Positions 53,166 to 62,446 of a DNA stretch of 64,000 nt are shown one piece after another; position 1 is the stretch's first letter, and every line of letters begins with the position of its first letter. The notes beneath the pieces were generated by a model. That model saw only the letters and a list, made by a program, of their open reading frames with translations. It was not told the DNA's origin and ran no database searches. The DNA comes from JAJXWB01 sp965246795 (GTDB taxonomy: Bacteria; Pseudomonadota; Alphaproteobacteria; Rhizobiales; Beijerinckiaceae), in NCBI GenBank assembly GCA_965246795.1, contig CBDFFN010000021.1, forward strand, positions 124,001 to 188,000, given 5' to 3'. The position numbers and the translations under genes are program-made.

Positions 53166-54365
53166 TCAGTTCACCGGCGCCTGGAACTGAACGCGCGGCT
53201 CGAGCGTAGTCCAGCGGCCGTTCTTGATCTGCGCGACGACCGCCGAGCGCACACCGAGATGGTTCGTGCGCGAGAAGGAGATTGGCGCGCCGCCGAAAAT
53301 GTCCTCGAAGACCTTGCCTGACTCCATCGATTCCATCAGCGACTGCGTGGTCAGCCCTTTCCCTGCCAGACGCGCATAATGCGCAAAGGCCTGAACGCCG
53401 TCGTAGCCAGCGGTTGCCTGAATATTCGGGTCGGTGTTGAACATCTTGCGATAGCGCTCGATGAACTCCTTCACCTTGCCCGTTGCGGTGTCGGCATAGA
53501 AAATCGTCGTCTGGCCGACACCGTAGATGCCCTCGGTCGCTTCCTTGCCGAGATCGTGGAAATCGGGAACGTAGGTGGGGCTCGCGGCGACGAAGACCGG
53601 CGCCCAGTCCATTTTCTTGGCAGCCGTCACGATACCAATCGACTCGCGCACGACGGCGCCAAGTGCAACGAGATCGCAACCATCCGCCTTCATGCGCGCG
53701 ACCTGCGAATTGAAGTCGGAAGCACCGCGCTTGTAGGACACCATTGTCCCTGATGGCACGCTCATCGTCTTCAACTGATCGGTGTAGGCGTCGGTGAAAT
53801 TTTTCCCCATTTCATCGTCCTGGAAGACGATGCAGGGTTTTTTCGCGCCCGTCTTTTCCAAAACATATTTGATGCCGAGACGCATCTGATCGTAGTACGG
53901 GCTGAAGATGTTGAACTTCAACCGGTCTTCCGGCTTGTTCGGGTCCATCTTGAAGGTGAACTCCGCCGCCGTGATCGGGAAGAGATGCAGCATGCCGGCG
54001 TTCTGCACGATCGGCATCGGCGCGAGCGTCGTCGCGGAGCCCATCGCGGAGACGATGGCAAACACCTTGTCGAGTTCGATCAGCTTCTGCGTCGCGAGCA
54101 CGGCCTTTTTCGGATCGTAGCCGTCGTCCTCATTGACCAGACGCAGCTTGCGGCCATTGATGCCACCTTCGGCGTTGATGTCCTCGACGGCGAGCTTCAT
54201 ACCGTTGGTCGACGGCACGCCCCATGTCTTAAGCACGCCGCTCAAGTCCATATGCGTGCCGATGACGATCTCGTTGTCCGTGATGCCTTGCGTCTTGAAT
54301 TGCGCCAGCGCCGGCAGCGGCGCGAGGCCGGCGATACAGGTCGCCGCAAGCAGAATCCGTTTCAT
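53166..54365 (-). CDS. HAAT-type substrate-binding protein (system 3)
   Basis: A 399-residue binding protein. The signal peptide ends PALA-Q (residue 21), and EIVIGTHMDLSGVLKTWG begins the fold. It belongs to a branch distinct from systems 1 and 2. The long spacing (about 1.7 kb) to its permeases is filled by a broken acyl-CoA synthetase gene. It is the last gene of the minus-strand unit that begins at 59583. Co-location with an acyl-CoA synthetase suggests a carboxylic acid ligand. Confidence 0.9.
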   Translation of the reverse strand: MKRILLAATCIAGLAPLPALAQFKTQGITDNEIVIGTHMDLSGVLKTWGVPSTNGMKLAVEDINAEGGINGRKLRLVNEDDGYDPKKAVLATQKLIELDKVFAIVSAMGSATTLAPMPIVQNAGMLHLFPITAAEFTFKMDPNKPEDRLKFNIFSPYYDQMRLGIKYVLEKTGAKKPCIVFQDDEMGKNFTDAYTDQLKTMSVPSGTMVSYKRGASDFNSQVARMKADGCDLVALGAVVRESIGIVTAAKKMDWAPVFVAASPTYVPDFHDLGKEATEGIYGVGQTTIFYADTATGKVKEFIERYRKMFNTDPNIQATAGYDGVQAFAHYARLAGKGLTTQSLMESMESGKVFEDIFGGAPISFSRTNHLGVRSAVVAQIKNGRWTTLEPRVQFQAPVN

Positions 54366-54388
54366 GATGTTCTCCCTTTCTGTTCCGA

Positions 54389-56066
54389 TTATCTGGTTCT
54401 GCCGGTCTGCGCCGACTCGTCTGTATTGATCCTGTATCGCCGCAACGTCAGCGTCGGGCCCATTTCGGCGTCGCCCGGCATGAAAACCCGATCGAGCAGG
54501 TGGAACGACGCGATGGGTGGCTCAGGGAAGCGCCGGTTGACGTCCGCAACGATACTTTCCGCAAGTGCCCGTATTTCGGCTGCCTCTGTGAGACTGCGGT
54601 AATGCGTGAAAGGCACGGATGCGTTTTGCGCATAACGTGCCGTCTGGTCGGCATCGAGGAGAATGACGGCACGCATGCCGCCCTCGTTGCTCGACGTGAT
54701 GAAGGCTTCTGCGACATAGGGCGAGTCAAGCAGCGCCTGCTCACGTTCGAATGGATGCACAGATGCATCACGATGCTCGCACGACTCGATCATGCGGCCG
54801 GCGACGCGCCTGCCTTTTTCCGTGCCACGATCACCCGTGCCGAACCACTTTTCCGGCGTTTCCGAGCCATCGAGTGTCGACCAGAATAAATCTCTGCCGC
54901 GCAGGTGGAGTTCGCCACTAGGCTTGGTCTCGAGGTCGATGAACGGTAGCAGCGCCGTCGGGACAGGTGGTTCGCGCAGCGGCGTGACGGCGACGGCGCC
55001 GGCCGTCTCTGCCAGCGCATAGACGTCGTGGATTTCGCGGCCAAGCGACGGCAAACCACGCAGCGTCCTGCCTGTGCATCGGACCGCCGGTCGACAGGCA
55101 CAACCGCGCACCGTCGATGCCGAGACGGCGTCGCAGCGGCTTCAGTACGAGCCGATCCTTGATGCCGTTGGGCTTAAGCAGCGCGCTGTCGACTGCTCGA
55201 CGTTGCAACGGCGTGGTCTCGGCGAGCGTCAACGCGATGCTGGAACGCATCGCGCGCCAGATGCGCGGAGCAAGCTGAACAATGTCGGGTTGAAGCTCGG
55301 CAAGGTCGGTGAGTGCCGTGTCCGGACTTTCGGGGAAATTGATGACGACACCTGACACGATGCCCGCGTAGATGCCGGTGATGCGTTCTGCGACATGATG
55401 GATCGGCAGCAGCGACAACCGCTCCTCGCCCGGCCGTAATTTCATCGCCTCTGCAGCACGCGCGATCTGCGCGCAGACAGCGTGGTGCGGCAGCCCGATC
55501 GCGCGGGCTGGTCCCGTCGTCCCCGACGTCGGCACGACGATCGCGTCTTTCCCGACATCCGGTCGTGTCGAAGCCTCCGGCGATGCCAGCTCCATCAGAT
55601 CGCTCAGCGCGCGGATGTCGGCCTTCTCGCCCGGCGCGCGACGATCGCGCCGAAGGAGAACGACCTCTTGCAAGGTTGGGCACGATGCACGCAAAGATAT
55701 CGCGGCGCGCATCCGCGCCTCGCCTTCGAAGAGCAGGAAGCGAATCTTCGCCTCGCGCAAAGTGCGGCCGAGTTCGTCGGCATCCGCGAACCCGTCGAGC
55801 CCGTAGGACACGCCGCCCGCGAGAAGGATGCCGATGTCGGCAATCACCCATTCCAGACAATTGCCGCCAAAAATGCCGACGATCTCACCAGGCCGCACAC
55901 CGATCGCTTGCAAGCCTTTCGCGACAATGCTGGCGCGTGCGGAGGCTTCGTCGCCGCTGACGGAGTGCCAAAGGCCGTATTGCTTGTAGCGCAGCGCGGC
56001 CGCTTCGCCCGTGCGATGCAGACCCGCGAGGAGCGTATCGCCGAGATGGACGCCCTCGCCGCTCAA
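54389..56066 (-). pseudogene. Frameshifted long-chain-type acyl-CoA synthetase
   Basis: The first reading frame (56066 down to about 55077) covers the N-terminal two thirds: PTSGTTGPARAIGLPHHA is the phosphate loop and LSLLPIHHVAERI follows. After STGGPM the frame goes wrong. The remaining part, TGRTLRGLPSLGREIHDVYALAETAG and WFGTGDRG, continues one frame over down to 54389. Dropping a single base at about 55076 joins them as STGGPMTGRTLRGLPSLG. The product of the joined frame would be about 558 residues. It is either a true pseudogene or a sequencing error. It overlaps the LivF-type gene by four bases. Confidence 0.8.
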
Positions 56067-56791
56067 TGAACGTGTGCTCCGCCGAGATAGAAGTCGCGGA
56101 TGCGGTCGGACTGCAGCAGCCGCTCGCAGGTGTCGTGCATGACGACGCGTCCGACTTCGAGAACATAGGCGTAATGCGCCGTTTCCAGCGCCATCTTCGC
56201 GTTCTGTTCGACGAGAAGCATGGAGACACCCTCCTCCGCGTTCAGTCGCCGGATGATGGCGAAGATTTCCTTCACAAGGAGTGGCGAGAGACCGAGCGAC
56301 GGCTCGTCGAGCAACAGCACCTTCGGCCGGCTCATCAGAGCGCGGCCGATGGCGAGCATCTGCTGCTGGCCGCCCGAAAGCTGGCCCGCGATCTGGTTCT
56401 GCCGCTCGCGCAAAATCGGGAAATAGCCGAAGACGCGCTCGACGTCGGCGGCGACGCCGGAATCGCGCCGGATATAGGCGCCCATACGCAGATTTTCGCG
56501 CACGGTCAGCAGCGGAAAGACTTCGCGCCCTTCCGGCACATGGCTGATGCCGAGATGCACGATCTTGTCGGGCTCCATGCGCTCGATACGCCGGCCCTGG
56601 AATTCGACGGTGCCTTGCAGCGGCTCGATAACGCCGGAGATCGTCTTCAGAATTGTCGTCTTGCCCGCCCCATTCGCGCCGAGCACAGCGACGATCTGGC
56701 CAAGCGGCAGATCGAGGCTCACGCCACGCACGGCCGTAACGGCCCCGTAGCTGCTTTCGATATTTGCGAGACGAAGGACGGGCGCGTTCAC
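56063..56791 (-). CDS. HAAT ABC transporter ATPase, LivF type (system 3)
   Basis: A 242-residue ATPase from GTG 56791, chosen because GGGAG lies nine bases upstream and the start is four bases past the LivG stop; an ATG at 56824 would overlap that gene by 29 bases. Walker A GANGAGKTT, signature LSGGQQQML, Walker B VLLLDEPSLGL and LLVEQNAKMA are present. Confidence 0.9.
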   Translation of the reverse strand: MNAPVLRLANIESSYGAVTAVRGVSLDLPLGQIVAVLGANGAGKTTILKTISGVIEPLQGTVEFQGRRIERMEPDKIVHLGISHVPEGREVFPLLTVRENLRMGAYIRRDSGVAADVERVFGYFPILRERQNQIAGQLSGGQQQMLAIGRALMSRPKVLLLDEPSLGLSPLLVKEIFAIIRRLNAEEGVSMLLVEQNAKMALETAHYAYVLEVGRVVMHDTCERLLQSDRIRDFYLGGAHVH

Positions 56792-56795
56792 GACG

Positions 56796-57554
56796 TCATG
56801 CTCCCAGATAGGCGGCGATGACATCGGGATGGTTCTGGACTTCCTGCGCCGTGCCGAGCGCCATCGCCTTTCCATAGTTCAGCGCCAGCACGCGGTCCGA
56901 CACGCGGCTGACCAGCGACATGTCGTGCTCAACCATCAGGATGGTGATACGGAGCCGCCGGTTGATCTCGCGGATCCAGCGCGCCATCGCGTTGGTCTCG
57001 TCGACGTTGAGGCCAGACGATGGCTCGTCGAGCAGCAAAAGCTTCGGCCCGACGCAGAGCGCTCTCGCGACTTCCACGACCTTGCGCACGCCATAAGGCA
57101 ATCCGCCGATCAGCGTGTCGCGGTAGCGCTGCAGGCGCAGAACATCCATCACCTCCTCGACCGCACGGCGATGTTCGATCTCCTGCGCGCGCATCTTTGG
57201 CGTGCGCAGAATGTCTTGCCAGAGTTTCGTGGTGCTGTGGCGATGCCGGCCGACAAGCAGGTTCTGCAACGTCGAGGCGCTGTCGAAGAGTTCGATGTTC
57301 TGGAACGTGCGCGCGATGCCGCGCCCCGCGATCTCTTTCGCTGAGAATTTGGTGACGTCCTCATCGCAGAAGACGATCTGACCGGCGGTCGGCTGGTAGA
57401 GGCGGCTTATGAGATTGAAGACCGTCGTCTTGCCCGCGCCGTTCGGGCCAATGATCGTGAAGATCTCGCCTTCCTCGATCTCGAAATTGACCTCGTCAAC
57501 GGCCGTGAGGCCGCCGAAGCGAATTGTCAGGTCGCGGGTGGCGAAGAACGTCAC
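56796..57554 (-). CDS. HAAT ABC transporter ATPase, LivG type (system 3)
   Basis: A 252-residue ATPase. Walker A GPNGAGKTT, Q-loop ARTFQNIELF, C-loop region LPYGVRKVVEVARAL, Walker B LLLLDEPSSGLN and VEHDMSLV are present. The family end HPDVIAAYLGA closes the protein. It overlaps the LivM-type stop by four bases. Confidence 0.92.
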   Translation of the reverse strand: MTFFATRDLTIRFGGLTAVDEVNFEIEEGEIFTIIGPNGAGKTTVFNLISRLYQPTAGQIVFCDEDVTKFSAKEIAGRGIARTFQNIELFDSASTLQNLLVGRHRHSTTKLWQDILRTPKMRAQEIEHRRAVEEVMDVLRLQRYRDTLIGGLPYGVRKVVEVARALCVGPKLLLLDEPSSGLNVDETNAMARWIREINRRLRITILMVEHDMSLVSRVSDRVLALNYGKAMALGTAQEVQNHPDVIAAYLGA

Positions 57555-58708
57555 CGATTCCGCTCCGACTTCAGGAACATCTTTTGCCGCCGCGTACTTG
57601 CCGGACGGAACAGTGGGAATTGCTTGAAATAGCTTTTAGTGCGCTGCCAGCGGCCATCGACCCCGAGCGGCTCGAAGATGATGAAAAGGATGATGATCAG
57701 GCCGAAGATCAGTGTCTTGAGGCCCGGCGCATCGAGCACGCGCCGCATGCCCGCGCCAAAGCGTGAAGCGAAGTCGGCATTGGCGCCGACTGTCGCGAAC
57801 AGACCATCGAATAGCTGTGGCAGCTTGTCCTTGAGGAAGATCAGCGCCGGATCGACCATGATCATGAAGATGGCGCCGAACACCGCGCCGCGGACACTGA
57901 GGATACCGCCGATGATGATGATCATCACGAAGTCGATCGACAGCGCCAGCGTGAACATCTCTGGCGTGATGAACGACAGCTTGTGCGCATAGAGCACGCC
58001 AGCGACGCCGGTGATGCCGGCCGAGATCGCAAAGGCCTGCGTCTTGTACTTCGTCGTGTCGACGCCCATCGACCGCGCCGCCGTCTCGCTATCGCGGATG
58101 GCAAGGAATGCGCGGCCCGTCGGCGAGCGCATGACGTTGATGGCAAGCAGCATGACCAAGACGGTCACGCCGAGGCACAGATAGAAAAAGCCGGCGTCGC
58201 CGAGCCGCGCGCCGAGAAGCGTGGGTGGCGAGAGCATCAGGCCTTCGTTGCCGTGCGTGACGCTCTCCCAACGCGCGATGATCTCCTCGACGATGAAGGC
58301 GAAGGCGAAGGTCGCGATGGCGAGATAAATGCCGTGAAGCCGCAGCGCCGGCAGTCCGACAAGGAAGCCGACGAGCCCCGTAAGTACGCCCGCGCCGACG
58401 AGGTAGGCCACCAGCGGCACGCCGTATTTCTGCGACACCGCGGCGACATAGGCACCGATAGCGAGAAAGGCCGCGTGGCCGATCGACACCTGGCCCGCCT
58501 GGCCCGAGAGGATGTTCAGCGCGACGCCGACGATCGAGTAGATCATCACGAAGACGATCTGGCTGACGTAGTAAGAGCCCAGCAGCCACGGCGCGGCGCA
58601 AAGCACCACAAGCAACAGCGCATACCAGAACGCTGTTGCGGGCGAGCGGATGAGGCGCTGATCGTCCTCGTAGCCGGTCTTCACGGCGCGCGGCGAGAAG
58701 AGGCCCAC
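57551..58708 (-). CDS. HAAT ABC permease, LivM type (system 3)
   Basis: A 385-residue permease from a GTG start two bases after the LivH stop. About 10 helices lie between residues 27 and 355. Landmarks are LNILSGQAGQVSIGHAAFLAIGAY and the loop RAFLAIRDSETAARSMGVDTT. A basic soluble tail ends it. Its start was set by the GTG before GLFSPRAVKTG, since the longer open frame upstream runs through the LivH gene. Confidence 0.88.
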   Translation of the reverse strand: MGLFSPRAVKTGYEDDQRLIRSPATAFWYALLLVVLCAAPWLLGSYYVSQIVFVMIYSIVGVALNILSGQAGQVSIGHAAFLAIGAYVAAVSQKYGVPLVAYLVGAGVLTGLVGFLVGLPALRLHGIYLAIATFAFAFIVEEIIARWESVTHGNEGLMLSPPTLLGARLGDAGFFYLCLGVTVLVMLLAINVMRSPTGRAFLAIRDSETAARSMGVDTTKYKTQAFAISAGITGVAGVLYAHKLSFITPEMFTLALSIDFVMIIIIGGILSVRGAVFGAIFMIMVDPALIFLKDKLPQLFDGLFATVGANADFASRFGAGMRRVLDAPGLKTLIFGLIIILFIIFEPLGVDGRWQRTKSYFKQFPLFRPASTRRQKMFLKSERNR

Positions 58709-58710
58709 GC

Positions 58711-59583
58711 TCAAACCTTCTTCACGGCAAGGCCGCCAAAAATGCCCTGCGGTCGCCAGAGCAAGACGAGAAGCAGCACGATGTAGGCCGACACGTCCTT
58801 GATGCCGGCCGGCAGGTAGAAGCCCGAAAGGCTTTCGACGACACCAATCACGATGCCACCCGCGAGTGCACCGGGAATGCTGCCGAAGCCGCCGAGCACC
58901 GCGGCAGGAAAGGCCTTGATGCCAAGAAACCCGAGGTTCGAATGGATGAGCGTGATCGGCGCGAGAAGAAGGCCTGCCGAACATGCGACCGCCGCCGACA
59001 AGCCCCACACGAGCGAGAACATGCGCTTGACGGGGATGCCCATGTAATAGGCGGCCAGCATGTTCTGCGATGTCGCCTGCATCGCGATACCGACGCGCGT
59101 GAAACGGAAGAAGGCGTAGAGCACGGCGCAGAGAAGCGCCGTCGCCACGATGATGGACAGGCTGTCGGCCGAGAGAACCAGCGGGCCAAGACGCACGACC
59201 TTGTCGGTGAACGGCGTTTCGATGCGCAGATCGTCCGTGCCCCAGATGAGGCCGATCAGCGAGCGCACGACAAGGCCGAGCCCGATCGTCGCCATGACGA
59301 TCGAGAACTGCGGGTATCCGAGGATCGGCCGCACCACGAGCCGTTCCATCAGCGTGCCAATGAGGCCCATCGAGATCACGCAAAGAAGGAACGCGAGCCA
59401 ATAATTCAGGCCGAGCGTCGCGATGAAGGTGAAGGAGAGGAACGCGCCGAGCATCATGATTTCGCCCTGCGCGAAATTCACGACCTCCGTCGCCTTGTAG
59501 ATCAGCACGAAGCCGAGCGCGATCAGCCCATAGACGCAGCCGAGCGCAATTCCGCTGATCGTCTGCTGGACGAAATCGAGCAT
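58711..59583 (-). CDS. HAAT ABC permease, LivH type (system 3)
   Basis: A 290-residue permease opening MLDFVQQTISGIALGCVYGLIALGFVLIYKATEVVNFAQGE, a standard LivH start. The coupling loop FTRVGIAMQATSQNMLAAYYMGIP is present. It is the first gene of the third importer unit. Its upstream region has nested inverted repeats. Confidence 0.92.
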   Translation of the reverse strand: MLDFVQQTISGIALGCVYGLIALGFVLIYKATEVVNFAQGEIMMLGAFLSFTFIATLGLNYWLAFLLCVISMGLIGTLMERLVVRPILGYPQFSIVMATIGLGLVVRSLIGLIWGTDDLRIETPFTDKVVRLGPLVLSADSLSIIVATALLCAVLYAFFRFTRVGIAMQATSQNMLAAYYMGIPVKRMFSLVWGLSAAVACSAGLLLAPITLIHSNLGFLGIKAFPAAVLGGFGSIPGALAGGIVIGVVESLSGFYLPAGIKDVSAYIVLLLVLLWRPQGIFGGLAVKKV

Positions 59584-59601
59584 TCCCTCTCCCGCACCCC
59601 G

Positions 59602-59667
59602 GACTCTTGGCGGCCCGTGGATTCCCGTTAGCGCCTTCCTATCATGAAGGCGTCCCCGACAAGAGTC
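59602..59667 (-). promoter_or_regulatory. Nested inverted repeats upstream of importer 3
   Basis: The outer arms GACTCTTG (59602-59609) and CAAGAGTC (59660-59667) enclose an inner pair CGCCTTC (59632-59638) and GAAGGCG (59646-59652) with a seven-base loop. The structure lies just before the first permease gene and may be a leader RNA fold, a terminator of the GMC gene's transcript, or a regulator site. No U-run is present. Confidence 0.35.
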
Positions 59668-59754
59668 TTACGTCAGGCAGTGCTTGTTTTGGCACCGGGA
59701 TATTCGTCCGGCAGCACGAAGGGAATCGGGCGGGGATATCGGTTGCCGGCGGCG

Positions 59755-61395
59755 CTATGCGACGCCCAAGACCAGATCGGCACCGCGCTCCGCGATCATC
59801 GTCGTTGGCGCGTTGGTGTTGCCGGACGTGATCGTCGGCATGACGGAGGCGTCGATCACGCGAAGTCCCGCGATGCCACGGACACGAAGCTGGTCGTCGA
59901 CCACCGCGCGGTCATCGGACCCCATGCACGCCGTGCCGACGGGATGAAAAATCGTCGTGGCGATATCGCCGGCGGCACGCGCAAGCTCGTCGTCGCTCGC
60001 GATCTGCGGGCCGGGCTTAAATTCCTCCGGTCGGAATTTCTGCAGTGGCGCCTGCGCCACGATTCTCCGCGTCAGCTTTAGAGCGTCTGCCGCCACCTGC
60101 CTATCGCCCGCCGTTGCGAGATAGTTCGGCCTGATCTTTGGCGCATCGCGTGCGTCACTTGATGCGGCATGCACAGAACCCCGGCTTTCCGGCCGCAAGT
60201 TCGCGACGCTGGCAGTGAAAGCCGGAAACGTGTGCAGCGGCTCGCCGAATTTCTCGAGCGTCAGCGGCTGCACGTGAAATTGCAGGTTCGGCGTTTCGAA
60301 ACTCGGATCGGATTTTGCGAAGACGCCGAGTTGGCTCGGCGCCATCGACATCGGTCCCGAGCGGAACAATGCATATTGCAAACCGATGCCGAGCTTGCCG
60401 TGCCACGTCGACGCGCGTTCGTTCAGCGTGCGCGTGCCCGATACCTTGTAGGCAGCGCGCACCTGCAGATGGTCCTGCAGATTTTCGCCGACACCGGCAA
60501 GATGATGCGCGACATCGACGCCGAGCGCACGCAGGCGTTCCGCATCGCCGATGCCCGACACTTCCAGGAGTTGCGGGGAGCCGATCGCGCCCGCGGAAAG
60601 TATCACTTCGCGCGATGCGGATGCGTAACGAAGCGCGCCATCGAGCCAGAATTCGACACCGACCGCGCGGCCACCTTCGATGCGAATGCGCTTCACCTGC
60701 GCTTTCGTTTGCACGCGAAGATTGCGGCGCTTCATCGCCGGCCGCAGAAACGCCTTCGTAGCATTGAGCCGCCAGCCGCGCCGCTGGTTCACACGAAAAT
60801 ACGACGAACCGAAATTATCCCCGCGGTTGAAGTCCTCGATTTTCGGAATGCCGACACAAGCGGCCGCATCCTGAAAGGCGGTGAGGATTTCCCATGAAAG
60901 GCGTTGGCCTTCGACACGCCATTCGCCCTCGGCGCCATGAAACTCGTCCGCGCCGGAAAAGTAATTCTGGGATCGACGAAAGTAGGGGAGCACGTCGTCC
61001 CAACCCCAGCCGGCGTTCCCCATCTGTCGCCAGCCGTCGTAGTCGCGCGCCTGTCCGCGCATGTAGATCATGCCGTTGATGGACGAGCAGCCGCCAAGCA
61101 CTTTTCCACGAGGATAGGCCAACGCACGGCCGTTGAGCCCCGGCTCTGCCTCCGTGGCAAAGCCCCAATCCGTGCGCGGATTGCCCATGCAGTAGAGGTA
61201 ACCGACGGGGATATGGATCCAGATGTAAGTGTCGCTGCCGCCGGCTTCGAGAACCAGCACGCGATTGCTCGGAGACTTCGACAACCGGTTGGCCAACACG
61301 CAGCCGGCCGAGCCCGCACCGACGACGATGAAGTCGAATTCGCCGAAAGTATGAGCCGCCGATCCGCGGATGTTCGTGTGTTCCTGCCCCGTCAT
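59755..61395 (-). CDS. GMC-family FAD oxidoreductase (choline dehydrogenase-like)
   Basis: A 546-residue flavoprotein. FDFIVVGAGSAGCVLANRLS binds ADP of FAD. The GMC signatures YPRGKVLGGCSSINGMIYMRG and SAGAIGSPQLLEVSGIG are clear, and the active histidine is in TTIFHPVGTACMG. It probably oxidises an alcohol. ATG 61395 gives a domain start about 20 residues in. It is divergent from a polar amino-acid importer and not linked to betaine aldehyde dehydrogenase, so choline itself is not implied. Confidence 0.9.
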   Translation of the reverse strand: MTGQEHTNIRGSAAHTFGEFDFIVVGAGSAGCVLANRLSKSPSNRVLVLEAGGSDTYIWIHIPVGYLYCMGNPRTDWGFATEAEPGLNGRALAYPRGKVLGGCSSINGMIYMRGQARDYDGWRQMGNAGWGWDDVLPYFRRSQNYFSGADEFHGAEGEWRVEGQRLSWEILTAFQDAAACVGIPKIEDFNRGDNFGSSYFRVNQRRGWRLNATKAFLRPAMKRRNLRVQTKAQVKRIRIEGGRAVGVEFWLDGALRYASASREVILSAGAIGSPQLLEVSGIGDAERLRALGVDVAHHLAGVGENLQDHLQVRAAYKVSGTRTLNERASTWHGKLGIGLQYALFRSGPMSMAPSQLGVFAKSDPSFETPNLQFHVQPLTLEKFGEPLHTFPAFTASVANLRPESRGSVHAASSDARDAPKIRPNYLATAGDRQVAADALKLTRRIVAQAPLQKFRPEEFKPGPQIASDDELARAAGDIATTIFHPVGTACMGSDDRAVVDDQLRVRGIAGLRVIDASVMPTITSGNTNAPTTMIAERGADLVLGVA

Positions 61396-61470
61396 GACGG
61401 CAGGCCATAGCGCCGTTGGCCCGGTCCGTGCAATGTCGCGCGCTTGCGCTTTGCCGGGACGGAATTCGGC

Positions 61471-61476
61471 TATAGT
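61471..61476 (+). promoter_or_regulatory. Putative -10 element of the amino-acid importer promoter
   Basis: TATAGT stands 31 bases upstream of the binding-protein ATG, in the 112-base divergent gap. A matching -35 is weak (TTTGCC at 15 bases spacing). GGAGAGG precedes the ATG. Confidence 0.3.
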
Positions 61477-61507
61477 GCGGTTCGTCACCGGAGAGGAAAA
61501 ACCGCAA

Positions 61508-62416
61508 ATGCGACAAATTCTTTGCACTGCCGCCATCGCTTTGGCGCTGACCGGACAAGCATCCGCGCAGGCGCTGACGGGCACATTGCAGAAGATCAAG
61601 GAGACCGGCGCGATCACGCTCGGCGTTCGCGATTCCTCGGTGCCCTTCTCCTATCTCGACGACAAGCAGCAGCCGGTCGGCTACGCGATCGACATCTGCA
61701 TGAAGATCGTCGATGCGGTGAAGAAGGACCTGAAGCTTGACAAGCTCGAAGTGAAGCTGAACCCGGTGACGTCGGCGACGCGCATTCCGCTGATGGCGAA
61801 TGGCACGATCGATCTCGAATGCGGATCAACCACCAACAACGCCGATCGCCAGAAGCAGGTGAGCTTCACCAATACGCACTTCCTCACCGCAAGCCGGTAC
61901 GTCACGAAGAAGTCGAGCAACATCAAATCGATTGCCGACCTCAAGGGCAAAACGATCGTCTCGACCGCCGGCACGACGAACATCAAGCAGGCCAACGAGA
62001 CCAACACGGCAAAAAGCCTCGGCATGACGATCATGCCGGCGAAAGATCACGCCGAGTCCTTCCTCGCGGTCGAGACCGATCGCGCCGTCGCCTTCGTGAT
62101 GGACGACATTCTGCTCGCGTCGCTCGTCGCCGGATCGAAAGACCCGTCCGCCTATGTGATTTCGACGGACGCCTTCTCGCTGCCTGAGCCTTACGGCATC
62201 ATGCTTCGCAAGGACGATGCGCCGTTCAAGAAAGTGGCGGACGATGCGACGGCCGCGCTCTACAAGAGCGCCGACGGCATGGCGCTCTACCAGAAGTGGT
62301 TCCAGAAGCCGATCCCGCCGCGTGGCCTCAACCTCAATGTGACGCTCGATAGTTCAATGAAGAAGCAGTTCGAGAAGCCTTCGGACTCGTCCGACCCCTC
62401 CGCCTACGGCTCCTGA
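61508..62416 (+). CDS. Polar amino-acid ABC transporter binding protein (GltI/AatJ type)
   Basis: A 302-residue periplasmic protein. The signal peptide ends ASA-Q (residue 20). LQKIKETGAITLGVRDSSVPFSYLDD begins the SBP_bac_3 fold, with the ligand Arg and Asp regions conserved (ECGSTTNN, TAGTTN). It resembles glutamate/aspartate-binding proteins. First gene of a four-gene importer unit cut at the window end. Confidence 0.92.
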   Translation: MRQILCTAAIALALTGQASAQALTGTLQKIKETGAITLGVRDSSVPFSYLDDKQQPVGYAIDICMKIVDAVKKDLKLDKLEVKLNPVTSATRIPLMANGTIDLECGSTTNNADRQKQVSFTNTHFLTASRYVTKKSSNIKSIADLKGKTIVSTAGTTNIKQANETNTAKSLGMTIMPAKDHAESFLAVETDRAVAFVMDDILLASLVAGSKDPSAYVISTDAFSLPEPYGIMLRKDDAPFKKVADDATAALYKSADGMALYQKWFQKPIPPRGLNLNVTLDSSMKKQFEKPSDSSDPSAYGS

Positions 62417-62446
62417 TCGAGAGGGCGTTGTAGAAGGGGACGTCGC

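Noticed and set aside
55070..55080. Programmed ribosomal frameshift in the acyl-CoA synthetase
   Set aside because: No slippery heptamer or stimulatory structure is evident, and ligases of this family are not known to need one; simple mutation or sequencing error is more likely.
59755..61395. Choline-to-betaine operon
   Set aside because: The GMC enzyme resembles choline dehydrogenase, but no betaine aldehyde dehydrogenase, BetI or choline transporter gene is nearby.
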